From Flavobacterium crassostreae (GTDB lineage: Bacteria; Bacteroidota; Bacteroidia; Flavobacteriales; Flavobacteriaceae): a DNA stretch of 64,000 nucleotides. How positions within the stretch are numbered: position 1 is the first letter of the stretch; each line of letters begins with the position of its first letter. Position numbers and translations under genes: made by a program. A model generated the notes under the pieces. The model ran no database searches. It saw only the letters and a program-made list of their open reading frames with translations, and was not told the DNA's origin. This document shows, in pieces, positions 56,353 through 64,000 of the stretch. Where the stretch lies: the NCBI RefSeq assembly GCF_001831475.1, contig NZ_CP017688.1:1-64000 (forward strand), given 5' to 3'.

Positions 56353-56727
56353 TTAAAAAATAAAAAGGGGCGGACGAAAAATACTAGTACTCCTTAAGTG
56401 CGAGTACCAATTAGTGTATCTAGAATTTAGGGTATAATCCTTTTGGTTCTGAAAAAGCAAAAAAGAAAAAGAATCTACATTGGTAATAAAAAGATCTACC
56501 AAAGAGGGTGTATTTTGTTTTTTATTGGATGAAATAGATTTATCTTCCTGGGTTGTTTTTGCCAGTTCTTGCATTAAGTGGCATTTTCCGTTACATTTAA
56601 GTTCTGGTTTTGCTTTATTAATACACAGAACTTGTGAAATATAATCATAATTAACCACGTAATCTACAACCGGAAATAGTGGTTTTAGAAACAAAACTAA
56701 GAGGATTATGACTGCATATTTTTTCAC
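56353..56727 (-). CDS. Small exported Cys-rich protein of the MbnP operon
   Basis: The protein has 124 residues, with a hydrophobic N-terminus (about 3-26) and then C-INKAKPELK-CNGKC-H (Cys35, Cys45, Cys49, His50), a motif I know from small proteins encoded near copper or iron uptake genes in Bacteroidota. The mature chain is otherwise low in recognisable features. The start is GTG at 56727, right behind the -7 element, with no better upstream codon. It is probably the first gene of the operon with MbnP 110 bases downstream. The role, perhaps metal delivery or a chaperone, is inferred. Confidence 0.68.
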   Translation of the reverse strand: MKKYAVIILLVLFLKPLFPVVDYVVNYDYISQVLCINKAKPELKCNGKCHLMQELAKTTQEDKSISSNKKQNTPSLVDLFITNVDSFSFLLFQNQKDYTLNSRYTNWYSHLRSTSIFRPPLFIF

Positions 56728-56731
56728 ACCG

Positions 56732-56739
56732 CAAAGATA
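56732..56739 (-). promoter_or_regulatory. Putative -7 element of the copper-type operon
   Basis: On the minus strand TATCTTTG matches TAnnTTTG exactly and ends 4 bases before the GTG start. No -33 TTTG is visible, and the mRNA may be leaderless. Confidence 0.55.
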
Positions 56740-56852
56740 TAACTCCTTTTTGAATTTTAGCTGATAAATATCATTTTGGTTGTTTTTTTGTTAAGTATTA
56801 AACCTTTGACTAAATTTATAGTCTTACTGTAATAACCTATAAAAAAAGTACC

Positions 56853-57266
56853 ATGAAAAAATTAATTCTTCTTGCATTAATAACGGTTAGTTTAACCGCT
56901 TTTGCGCAAAACAAAAGAGCCATGCATCCAAAAGGGGACGTAGAGCGTTTTACTCCTGAGCAAAAAAACGAAGTACTCCTAAAAAAACTTACCCTCGAAC
57001 TCGATCTGGACTCCAAACAACAACAAGAAATCAAAACCATTCTTGCCGAAAGAAGCACGCAAAGAAATGCCCGAATGCAAAACAAACCAAAGCCTACAGA
57101 CAGACCTACTGCCGAAGAACGATTGGCATCAAAAAACAAAATGTTGGACGAAAAAATTGCTTTGAAAACAAAAATGAAACGCATTTTGTCTCCAGACCAA
57201 TACAATAAATGGGAAGAAAAAAACGAAAGAAACAAAAGAAGAAAACACGATAAAATGTCCCAATAA
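56853..57266 (+). CDS. Spy/CpxP-like exported helical protein
   Basis: The protein has 137 residues. A signal peptide ends near TAFAQ (19). The mature part is very basic and highly charged, with predicted helices FTPEQKNEVLLKKLTLELDLDSKQQQEIKTIL and LSPDQYNKWEEKNERNKRR, reminiscent of the Spy/CpxP periplasmic chaperone and DUF4890-like families. It is divergent from the copper-type operon and shares the intergenic region with it; a functional link to envelope or metal stress is possible but unproven. Confidence 0.72.
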   Translation: MKKLILLALITVSLTAFAQNKRAMHPKGDVERFTPEQKNEVLLKKLTLELDLDSKQQQEIKTILAERSTQRNARMQNKPKPTDRPTAEERLASKNKMLDEKIALKTKMKRILSPDQYNKWEEKNERNKRRKHDKMSQ

Positions 57267-57267
57267 T

Positions 57268-57302
57268 AAAAAACTTCCGGTTTAAAAGCCGGAAGTTTTT
57301 TG
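57268..57302. terminator. Bidirectional terminator between the Spy-like gene and hemL
   Basis: A 12-bp stem AAAAACTTCCGG/CCGGAAGTTTTT (57269-57280 with 57289-57300) with an 8-base loop and a T-run. It ends both convergent transcripts. Confidence 0.92.
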
Positions 57303-57308
57303 TTTATA

Positions 57309-58595
57309 TTAAAAAGTTTTGCTCACTTTGTCTACAGCAGCAATAGTAAAATCTAAATCCTCATACGTAAGCGCATCCGTGATAAACCAAGTCTCGTAAG
57401 CAGACGGCGCTATATAAACTCCTTCTTGCAACAAACCATGAAAGAATTTTTTGAAAGTAGCATTATCACCCTTAGCTGCAGATTGAAAATCTACCACAGG
57501 GTTCGCATCAAAATGTACCGAAATCATAGATCCAATACTATTGGTGGTAAAAACGACCTGGTTGGCGGTAAGCACTTTTTCTATACCTGCGCGTAAATAG
57601 GCTGTTTTTTGAGCTAATCTATCAAAAATAGCCGCATCGTTATTTAAGGTCTGTAACATCGCTAGTCCTGCTGCCATTGCCAATGGATTTCCGGACAAGG
57701 TTCCGGCTTGATACACCGGCCCTAGAGGTGCTAGATAATCCATTATTTCATTACGTGCTGCAAAGGCGCCCACTGGCAAGCCGCCTCCGATTACTTTTCC
57801 AAAACAAACCAAATCTGCTTGGATACCAAATAGTTCTTGCACACCTCCTTTGGCTAACCTAAAACCAGTCATTACCTCATCAAAGATTAGTAAAATTCCG
57901 TGTGCGGTACATAATGTTCTCAAACCTTCTAAAAAATCTTTTTGAGGAGGAATACATCCCATATTTCCGGCTACTGGTTCCAAAATAATAGCCGCAATTT
58001 CGTTTGGATTGGCCTTAATTAATGTTTCAACATTAGTCAAATCATTATACGTAGCAAGTAAAGTATCTTTGGCGGTTCCGGCGGTTACACCAGGACTATT
58101 AGGAGATCCAAAGGTCACGGCGCCACTACCGGCTTGGATCAAAAAAGAATCCGAATGCCCATGGTAGCACCCTGCAAATTTTATTATTTTGTCTCTCTTA
58201 GTATAGCCACGAGCCAAACGTACGGCACTCATACAAGCCTCTGTACCTGAGTTTACAAAACGTATTTTATCTACATTAGGAACCATCTGTACTGCCAAGG
58301 CAGCAATTTGAGTTTCTAACTCCGTAGGCATTCCAAACGACGTTCCTAATTTAGCTTTCTCAATAACAGCTTGTACTACTGGCTCAAAAGCATGACCCAA
58401 AATCATAGGCCCCCATGAATTGATGTAATCTATCAAACGGTTTCCGTCTGCATCATACAAGTAAGCTCCTTTTGCTCGTTCTACAAAAATAGGAGTTCCT
58501 CCTACGGCTTTAAAAGCTCTTACGGGAGAGTTTACTCCTCCTGGTATTACTTTTTCCGCTTCAGCAAAAAGCTGACTACTTCTTTGGTATCGCAT
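57309..58595 (-). CDS. hemL: Glutamate-1-semialdehyde 2,1-aminomutase
   Basis: PLP enzyme that makes 5-aminolevulinate, the first committed haem precursor of the C5 pathway. It has 428 residues, the normal size. Lys267 in CFGKVIGGG is the PLP lysine, and [11 protein letters not shown] contains the PLP-binding Asp. It is last in a run with the GH73 and D-cysteine desulfhydrase-like genes (24-base gap to GH73), although no haem link to them is apparent. Supply of haem is needed for the nearby c-type cytochrome. Confidence 0.96.
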   Translation of the reverse strand: MRYQRSSQLFAEAEKVIPGGVNSPVRAFKAVGGTPIFVERAKGAYLYDADGNRLIDYINSWGPMILGHAFEPVVQAVIEKAKLGTSFGMPTELETQIAALAVQMVPNVDKIRFVNSGTEACMSAVRLARGYTKRDKIIKFAGCYHGHSDSFLIQAGSGAVTFGSPNSPGVTAGTAKDTLLATYNDLTNVETLIKANPNEIAAIILEPVAGNMGCIPPQKDFLEGLRTLCTAHGILLIFDEVMTGFRLAKGGVQELFGIQADLVCFGKVIGGGLPVGAFAARNEIMDYLAPLGPVYQAGTLSGNPLAMAAGLAMLQTLNNDAAIFDRLAQKTAYLRAGIEKVLTANQVVFTTNSIGSMISVHFDANPVVDFQSAAKGDNATFKKFFHGLLQEGVYIAPSAYETWFITDALTYEDLDFTIAAVDKVSKTF

Positions 58596-58619
58596 TCTAT
58601 TTGGTGTTTTTGGATATAA

Positions 58620-59516
58620 TTAATTTACAATGAGTTTTTGCCCTATAGAAATCGTATTTTCTAAAAGATTGTTTTTTTGCTTTAGAGCCGTAATTGGCAC
58701 TTGGTATTTTTTAGAAATAGAATACAGCGTATCGCCTTTTTGCACCTCATGATACACTGCATTTGGATCATACACCATAGCACTGTTGTTAATTCTGATT
58801 GCTGTGTTGTTCTCCGTAGGAATGTAATTATTCCCGAGCACAAAAGCATCATACTGTCCTAAATCATACCGTTCTATATACGATATTAATTTTTCTGGAT
58901 AACGCGGATCTGTAGCATATCCGGCTTGCCTGAGCCCTTTGGCCCAAGAACGAAAATCATCTTTATCTAAAGAAAACAAATTAGAATAACGGCTTCTTCC
59001 GGTCAAAAACAACGAATGGTCTTTGAAGGATTCTGCGGCTTCGGTATATTTTCTAAAACATTCTTGACTTGCATCGTCATCATGCCTTACACTATCTCCA
59101 GTCCAACCAGTATGGCATTTTATCCCAAAATGATTGTTAGCCGTTTGTGCTAAATCACCCCTTCCGGCTCCCGATTCTAAAATACCTTGCGCCAAAATTA
59201 TACTTGCCGGAATTCCGTACGTTTTCATATTATTCATGGCAATGTTTTTGTACTGCAAGATATAATCTCCTATAACATCATTAGATACAACAGTTCTAGA
59301 AGTCGATTGAATGACTTCTGTATGGGTGTTTTTTTGAGCTGTCCTCTGTGGGCTTCTGGATGGCGTTTGTCTGGTGCTAGTATGGGTTCTAACATTCCTT
59401 GTTACTGGTTTTTTTGCGGATGCAGCTGCTGTTTTTGTAGTCTTTATTGGTGACTTTGTTGCAGTACAACTCATTAAAGTCACTAGGGTTAAAACAAGAA
59501 TAATTTTTTTAAACAT
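58620..59516 (-). CDS. Lipoprotein glucosaminidase (GH73) with LysM domain
   Basis: Peptidoglycan hydrolase of 298 residues. Lipobox LMSC gives lipid-modified Cys17, followed by a Thr/Ser/Arg-rich linker. The GH73 domain (about 80-225) contains AQGILESGAG with catalytic Glu114 and the NNHFGIKCH segment; a single LysM lies at about 253-297 (VQKGDTLYSISKKYQV). After Cys17 there is no acidic export signal (CTATKS), so it probably stays on the periplasmic face. It overlaps the upstream gene by 8 bases. Confidence 0.93.
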   Translation of the reverse strand: MFKKIILVLTLVTLMSCTATKSPIKTTKTAAASAKKPVTRNVRTHTSTRQTPSRSPQRTAQKNTHTEVIQSTSRTVVSNDVIGDYILQYKNIAMNNMKTYGIPASIILAQGILESGAGRGDLAQTANNHFGIKCHTGWTGDSVRHDDDASQECFRKYTEAAESFKDHSLFLTGRSRYSNLFSLDKDDFRSWAKGLRQAGYATDPRYPEKLISYIERYDLGQYDAFVLGNNYIPTENNTAIRINNSAMVYDPNAVYHEVQKGDTLYSISKKYQVPITALKQKNNLLENTISIGQKLIVN

Positions 59517-60405
59517 GGCTCTCTATTAGGGGTAATTGTTTGTTTTTTAATGTATTGTTCATTCCTTGTATTCCTTGTAATCCTCCGGTATGAATTAATA
59601 AAATTTTGGATTCTGGCGGAAAATAGTTGTTTTGAATCCTTTCTATAACGCCAAAAAACAACTTTCCGGTATAAATGGGATCTAACGGAATGTTATTTTC
59701 TTTAAAAAATTGGTTTATAAAATGTATTAATGCTTCGTTTACCTTTGCATACCCTCCAAAATGGTATTCTTCAATTAATTCCCAATTGTTTTTTTTTGCA
59801 AAAATACAAATTTCATCCTGTAAAAACGCGCCTTTGAGAGCCGGAAATCCTAAAACTTTTTGATGCGGCAAACTACTATTGATAATTCCAGAGATGGTAC
59901 CTCCGGTGCCTACAGCGCAACAGATATAATCAAAAGCGGCATCCTCTTGTGTCAAAATTTCTTGGCACCCCTCTACTGCCAACGCATTGGTGCCTCCTTC
60001 AGGAATAAGATAAAAATCGCCCCATTTGGCTTGTAATTGGGCTATAAACTCTGCAGAATTTTTATTTCGATATGCTTCTCTTGAAACAAATTCTAGCTGC
60101 ATACCGCAAGCTTGAGCAAACACTAAGGTAGGGTTTTGTGCTATCTTGTCTCGCAACTCATCTCCTCTAATAATACCAATACTTTGCAGGCCGCTCTCTT
60201 GAGCTGCATAGGCAACAGCAGCAATGTGGTTAGAAAAAGCGCCGCCAAAGGTAAGCAAACACCCTTTGTTTTCTTTTTCGGCTTGCAGCAAATTATACTT
60301 GAGTTTTCGGAATTTATTGCCCGAAACATACGGATGAATTAAATCTTCGCGTTTGACCGTTACGGTAATACCCAAGGGAAAGGAGGTGGTTATTTGTTGA
60401 TTCAA
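59509..60405 (-). CDS. D-cysteine desulfhydrase / ACC deaminase-like PLP enzyme
   Basis: Fold type II PLP protein of 298 residues. The Schiff-base lysine is Lys31 in SGNKFRKLKYN, and the phosphate loop is VGTGGTISG. Family members degrade D-cysteine or 1-aminocyclopropane-1-carboxylate; the substrate here is not determined, and D-cysteine is the usual bacterial case. The start is TTG at 60405, since no ATG lies close and homologues start at this point. It overlaps the glucosaminidase gene by 8 bases, indicating an operon with it and hemL. Confidence 0.88.
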   Translation of the reverse strand: MNQQITTSFPLGITVTVKREDLIHPYVSGNKFRKLKYNLLQAEKENKGCLLTFGGAFSNHIAAVAYAAQESGLQSIGIIRGDELRDKIAQNPTLVFAQACGMQLEFVSREAYRNKNSAEFIAQLQAKWGDFYLIPEGGTNALAVEGCQEILTQEDAAFDYICCAVGTGGTISGIINSSLPHQKVLGFPALKGAFLQDEICIFAKKNNWELIEEYHFGGYAKVNEALIHFINQFFKENNIPLDPIYTGKLFFGVIERIQNNYFPPESKILLIHTGGLQGIQGMNNTLKNKQLPLIESHV

Positions 60406-60414
60406 CTTTTTTTA

Positions 60415-60422
60415 CAAAGATA
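60415..60422 (-). promoter_or_regulatory. Putative -7 element of the PLP enzyme-GH73-hemL operon
   Basis: On the minus strand TATCTTTG matches TAnnTTTG exactly, 9 bases before the TTG start, implying a very short leader. A TTG trinucleotide 21 bases upstream may be the -33. Confidence 0.55.
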
Positions 60423-60433
60423 AAACTTATAAA

Positions 60434-60468
60434 CAAAAAAATGCAATCCATTTAAAGATTACATTTTT
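60434..60468 (-). terminator. Terminator of the T9SS protein gene
   Basis: A 12-position stem with one mismatch, AAAAATGCAATC/GATTACATTTTT (60437-60448 with 60457-60468). The plus-strand A-run gives a T-tract on the minus strand. Confidence 0.7.
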
Positions 60469-60488
60469 TGGAGATTGTTTTAAATAGC

Positions 60489-62285
60489 TTAATTATGGAT
60501 ACTAATTTTTTGAGTGCTACGGATTTTATCTTTGGTTTCCAACTGAACAATATAAATCCCATCACTCCATCCTGAGCTAGAAAAAGTATAGTTTAAATCC
60601 GCTCCCAATTTGGTTTTACTAAAAACAAGTTTTCCTACAATATCATATACCGCGCAAGAAACAAGTTCTTTTTGAAGCGGATTATTAATCGTAATGTTTT
60701 TAGTTTCGTTGTTTTGATACATTACAAAATCTTGTTTTGCAAGCTCATTCACCGCTAAAACCCGATCCGTCTTGAAGGTAATTTCAAACTGGGTTTTATT
60801 TACACCTGCGGGCAATACCACCTCAAAAAAATTCTCTTTAATATCCAAATACGTATCGGCTATTTTATCATGCAAATAAACCGCATCTAGTTGGTCTAGG
60901 TTAAGAATTTGATTTACGCTAATTTTAAAATTGGCCTGCATATTGTTAGAAAACTCCAGCGGAATTTTTTTGTCTAAATCAAACGGTAGTGCATTAACTA
61001 CTAGCTCATTATCGGCTACTACAAAACAAACATCTGCCACCACATTTAAACCTGCTGGCGCTGCATCCATGGCATGGTCCATACCGTCGGTAGCATTTGG
61101 CGCAAATGCGAGTACTATTTGACGCACTCCTTGGTTGTTTAGCAAAGCATTAAACCGGATTTGTGGTGTTATCGCATCGGCGATGGCGGTATCTGTAGCA
61201 TTCTTTTTTGGGGTTTTGTTTGCGTTGGCATTTCTTTCAAATTCAGACAGATTGGCTTTGGCCTCCTTTACATACTTTCGGTAACTATTTTTCATTTCTA
61301 CCACACCATCAGCACTACCTCGGATCATAAAGCCTTGTCCAATTGGGGCAAATTTTCTTTCATAAACAGCTCCCATACCAGTTGCAGCAACAGGATTTCC
61401 ATACCCATCATAAGAATAAAAAGTAGCAGGTGTGTAGACACCGTTACCCGAACCTCCCATGGGAGAATAAGTACCGTAGCCCCCCAAATAATTAGCAATA
61501 TAATGAGATGCATTGGTTTTATCTTGCTCCCAGTAGTAGGCAATACCTGTTGAATTAGTAGCATCCGTTAAAAATGCTGCCAAATCAATTGCTGAGGGAT
61601 ATGGGTTTCCGGTAAGGACCAGTTGATCCAACAAAACAGGAATAGCTATGGTTCCATCATTGGGTTTTCCTCTAAAGTCATACCGTTGTTTGGCACCAGG
61701 ATTGTTTTGTACCCCATTAACGGTGTTGGTATTGGTACCTGAGGTTCCTTTCATGGTAAATCCTTCGCCCGCTTGTAGCGTATTGCTAGAACCTACAAAT
61801 ACCCAATTGGAACTTGTTGAAGGGAGTTTCCAAATCCAGTAAGGTGCTATTGCTAACGGCGAAGCAGTTCCGTCATAGTTATTAGAAGCCAAAATAGTCA
61901 CCGGAGTACTGTTTGTTACAGAAGCCACATCCATTAATTGGGTAATTGTAAAGCCAGAATTTCCTGCCGTAGCCACATTGCCTCCTACAGGAGAGCACCA
62001 GTAATTATATTGGTAATTATCACTACTACCCTCTTGGTAAACCGATAGACTTCCGAGTCCTTGGTTGGCACTCAAGGCAGGAGTGGCTTGTACTAATTGC
62101 CCATCTTTTCTTAAATAAAAATGGCTAGTAGCCGCATTTAATTCTAAAGCTTGCTGGATATAAACTACTTGATTGCTAACATAAACGCTACTATTTGGGC
62201 TAACAAACATTTGAGAACTTGCCGCCGAAACTACAAACAGAAATGGTAAAAGCAGGTACATTGAAGGAGGTAAATTTGTTTTCAT
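60489..62285 (-). CDS. Secreted protein with T9SS type A sorting domain
   Basis: The protein has 598 residues. A signal peptide ends near SAASSQ (25). The C-terminal about 80 residues, including SCAVYDIVGKLVFSK and YIVQLETKDKIRSTQKISIHN, form the type A C-terminal signal used by the type IX secretion system. The middle contains two short G-E/Q-GF-type repeats (AGEGFTMKGT, IGQGFMIRGS) and many Asn/Gly/Tyr-rich strands. This predicts an exported surface or secreted protein; no catalytic site was recognised. Monocistronic. Confidence 0.85.
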   Translation of the reverse strand: MKTNLPPSMYLLLPFLFVVSAASSQMFVSPNSSVYVSNQVVYIQQALELNAATSHFYLRKDGQLVQATPALSANQGLGSLSVYQEGSSDNYQYNYWCSPVGGNVATAGNSGFTITQLMDVASVTNSTPVTILASNNYDGTASPLAIAPYWIWKLPSTSSNWVFVGSSNTLQAGEGFTMKGTSGTNTNTVNGVQNNPGAKQRYDFRGKPNDGTIAIPVLLDQLVLTGNPYPSAIDLAAFLTDATNSTGIAYYWEQDKTNASHYIANYLGGYGTYSPMGGSGNGVYTPATFYSYDGYGNPVAATGMGAVYERKFAPIGQGFMIRGSADGVVEMKNSYRKYVKEAKANLSEFERNANANKTPKKNATDTAIADAITPQIRFNALLNNQGVRQIVLAFAPNATDGMDHAMDAAPAGLNVVADVCFVVADNELVVNALPFDLDKKIPLEFSNNMQANFKISVNQILNLDQLDAVYLHDKIADTYLDIKENFFEVVLPAGVNKTQFEITFKTDRVLAVNELAKQDFVMYQNNETKNITINNPLQKELVSCAVYDIVGKLVFSKTKLGADLNYTFSSSGWSDGIYIVQLETKDKIRSTQKISIHN

Positions 62286-62535
62286 AAGCGTAAAATATTT
62301 AGTTTACTTAAATTATTTTAATGTTAGAAACCATTCCAAAAAAACTACCCTAAAAAAACAAAAATGCTTCTTTATTGGGTTCTACTAATTTACAAATAAT
62401 AAACCCAAAAAAATAAAAACACCCAGATAAAGAACGTATTTAAGAGACAAAAAGCATGTTTTTAAAATAAAAATACTATTTATCTTACTTTTTTAATACA
62501 AAAAAAATATAATTTCTCTTTTATTTATTCTTTTA

Positions 62536-62862
62536 TTACAAATACTTTAAAAATTCTAAAAATTTTCTGTTTTTTAAGTAATTAAGATCCGTTTCATTAC
62601 GATATGCCTCTCGTTCAAAACTAAGGTTCAAATAAGCCAATTCCGCATTTTTGTATTGCAGCAATCGAAACAAAAACTCAAACAAATACCAAACAAAAAA
62701 AGGAATGATCAGCAAATCCGTCTGTTGGCGTAAATGTATTTTTTCGTGGTTGACAAAAACAGCATCTCCCTTATCTAATTTGCATTTTACAAATACAAAA
62801 GGATACATAGTCCATCCTCTAAACCCTTTGGGCACCATCCATTTTACAAACACTAAAAACAT
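62536..62862 (-). CDS. Small membrane protein with HExxH motif
   Basis: I do not recognise a named family. It has 108 residues: an N-terminal hydrophobic segment, His39-Glu40-x-x-His43 (NHEKIHLRQQ), a membrane helix at about 50-67 and a following Glu-rich SFEREAYRNET. The arrangement resembles a minimal metallopeptidase core of the M48/M56 type, where a later Glu (near 83-85) would be the third zinc ligand. With only about 100 residues activity is doubtful; it may be a pseudo-enzyme or a fragment of one. AT-rich flank. Confidence 0.6.
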   Translation of the reverse strand: MFLVFVKWMVPKGFRGWTMYPFVFVKCKLDKGDAVFVNHEKIHLRQQTDLLIIPFFVWYLFEFLFRLLQYKNAELAYLNLSFEREAYRNETDLNYLKNRKFLEFLKYL

Positions 62863-62959
62863 ACTATTACTTTAAATTTCAGGACTAAATGTACTAAAAA
62901 ATCCAACATTCTTTCCATTAAATAAATCCGGATACTACGGTACATTGCGTATAAAAGTA

Positions 62960-62967
62960 TAAATTTG
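62960..62967 (+). promoter_or_regulatory. Putative -7 element of the DUF5522 gene
   Basis: TAAATTTG matches TAnnTTTG exactly, 49 bases before the ATG at 63017. No matching -33 was found. Confidence 0.5.
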
Positions 62968-63016
62968 TAGGTAGAAACTTCTTTAAAAAAAATAACCAGC
63001 CGTTTTATATACCATC

Positions 63017-63193
63017 ATGCCAGAACCAGAGAATCAAAACAAAGTAACCCAAGGAGAGGATTTTTACTACACGCCCGAAGGCTACAAATGTTTTACAGAA
63101 AAATACCATTTAAAAAGAGGGTATTGTTGCAAGAATGGTTGCCGTCATTGTCCGTATGGATATGATAAAAAAACCGGGGATTTTAAAAAATAA
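63017..63193 (+). CDS. Small DUF5522-type Cys-rich protein
   Basis: The protein has 58 residues, MPEPENQNKVTQGEDFYYTP and then GYKCFTEKYHLKRGYCCKN and GCRHCPYGY, a DUF5522-type pattern. The cluster of cysteines (C25, C37, C38, C42, C45) with His44 suggests a small zinc-binding module. No membrane helix or signal peptide is seen. Its function is unknown. The ATG at 63017 follows an exact -7 element, and TAA is at 63191-63193. It could share a transcript with hutU, 143 bases downstream. Confidence 0.8.
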   Translation: MPEPENQNKVTQGEDFYYTPEGYKCFTEKYHLKRGYCCKNGCRHCPYGYDKKTGDFKK

Positions 63194-63336
63194 AAATGGA
63201 TAGTTTTTCGCAAAAATTTAGGATTGCTATTTACAAATCCTATCATCGGTCGGATATTCGTTATCCTTAACCCTCTTAAAAACAATACCTAAAAAGGCAA
63301 GAGGCTTACTAATTATGCACCCAAAACACCCACTAC

Positions 63337-64000
63337 ATGAATCCGAAATCTAATTCCATCCCAAACACTACTTTTTCAGACACCGACAAAGCCCTTTTTA
63401 AAGAACAAATCCAGCAGGGCATTCCGGCAATATTGCCACAACCAAAACCCTTTGAGTCCAACATAAATCATGCACCCAAACGAAAAGAAATTTTGAGTGC
63501 GGACGAAAAAAAACTAGCCCTACGCAATGCCCTACGCTATTTTGACCCCAAAGACCATGCGGAGTTGTTGCCCGAATTTAGAGCGGAGCTAAACAACTAT
63601 GGCCGTATTTATATGTACCGCCTTCGTCCGGATTACCAAATGCGAGCCCGCCCCATAGACGAATATCCAGGCCAATGCCAGCAAGCCAAAGCCATTATGC
63701 TAATGATACAAAACAATTTGGACTATGCCGTAGCCCAGCATCCGCATGAGTTAATTACTTATGGAGGTAATGGTGCCGTGTTTCAAAACTGGGCACAATA
63801 CCTTCTGACCATGCAGTACCTCAGCCAAATGACCGAAGACCAAACCCTGACCATGTATTCGGGACATCCAATGGGATTATTCCCTTCGCATAAAGAAGCA
63901 CCAAGAGTAGTGGTTACCAACGGAATGGTTATTCCGAATTATTCCCAACCAGATGATTTAGAAAAAATGAATGCCTTGGGCGTATCCCAATACGGACAAA
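63337..64000 (+). CDS. hutU: Urocanate hydratase, 3' end outside window
   Basis: Second enzyme of histidine degradation, converting urocanate to imidazolonepropionate with tightly bound NAD. The 221 visible residues contain LRNALRYFDPKDHAELLPEF, a YGRIYMYRLRP segment, HPHELITYGGNGAVFQNWAQ and SGHPMGLFPSHKEAPRVV, all typical of HutU. The frame is open to the window end, so about two thirds of the roughly 660-residue flavobacterial protein is missing. The ATG at 63337 was chosen as the first start with a plausible N-terminus. Confidence 0.94.
   Translation, partial: MNPKSNSIPNTTFSDTDKALFKEQIQQGIPAILPQPKPFESNINHAPKRKEILSADEKKLALRNALRYFDPKDHAELLPEFRAELNNYGRIYMYRLRPDYQMRARPIDEYPGQCQQAKAIMLMIQNNLDYAVAQHPHELITYGGNGAVFQNWAQYLLTMQYLSQMTEDQTLTMYSGHPMGLFPSHKEAPRVVVTNGMVIPNYSQPDDLEKMNALGVSQYGQ

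Noticed and set aside
61161..61553. 130-codon plus-strand frame
   Set aside because: Antisense to the T9SS protein gene without recognisable features.

Overview
This 64 kb window is ordinary chromosomal DNA from a low-GC member of the Bacteroidota, almost certainly a Flavobacteriaceae species close to Flavobacterium. The signs are promoters of the TAnnTTTG type, a near-total lack of Shine-Dalgarno sequences apart from one striking exception at rpsU, a type IX secretion C-terminal sorting domain, a DUF3467 gene coupled to rpoC, a two-subunit methylmalonyl-CoA mutase, and protein sequences typical of Flavobacterium. No insertion sequence, prophage, integron or CRISPR array was seen. The assignment rests on recognition of families, not on a database search.

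Layout. 1-7252 (+): the 3' part of dnaA (the 5' end lies outside the window), a low-molecular-weight tyrosine phosphatase, an RsmI-like methyltransferase, uridine kinase, a DivIC/FtsB-like division protein and both methylmalonyl-CoA mutase subunits, closed by a strong bidirectional terminator. 7395-11458 (-): a lysozyme-like protein and the run dapF, GNAT, mltG, DUF2279. 11594-14597 (+): an HtrA-type protease and a long-form GAPDH. 14745-24550 (-): an amino-acid permease, a CDGSH protein, a LysM/NlpC hydrolase, aconitase, a PAS protein, a MoxR ATPase and a SurA-like chaperone. 25013-26602 (+): prfC.

27259-41046 (-) is the core gene-expression cluster, read right to left: a promoter, tRNA-Thr(TGT), tRNA-Tyr, tRNA-Thr(GGT), tuf, tRNA-Trp, secE, nusG, rplK, rplA, rplJ, rplL, rpoB, rpoC and DUF3467. 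Hairpins lie at the nusG/rplK, rplJ/rplL, rplL/rpoB and rpoB/rpoC junctions. It is followed by hpf, a XerC-like recombinase and rpsU; rpsU has an almost perfect Shine-Dalgarno sequence. 42835-52435 carries an acyl-CoA dehydrogenase, a helix-hairpin-helix protein, an amino-acid permease (+), PspC, DUF2851, a DEDDh exonuclease, a cystathionine beta-synthase-like enzyme and a putative porin. Two copies of a structured intergenic element lie at about 42705-42776 and 50401-50472.

52614-64000: rnhB (+), then a four-gene minus-strand operon (53346-56727) that I consider the most interesting locus. It encodes a small Cys-rich exported protein, an MbnP-family lipoprotein, a MauG/MbnH-like dihaem cytochrome c peroxidase and an outer-membrane beta-barrel with a CDxCGC motif. 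It looks like a copper-handling system with oxidative Trp modification, possibly displayed on the cell surface. Next come a Spy-like protein (+), a D-cysteine desulfhydrase-like/GH73/hemL operon (-), a T9SS cargo protein, a tiny HExxH membrane protein, a 58-residue DUF5522 protein (+) and the 5' part of hutU (+), cut by the window end.
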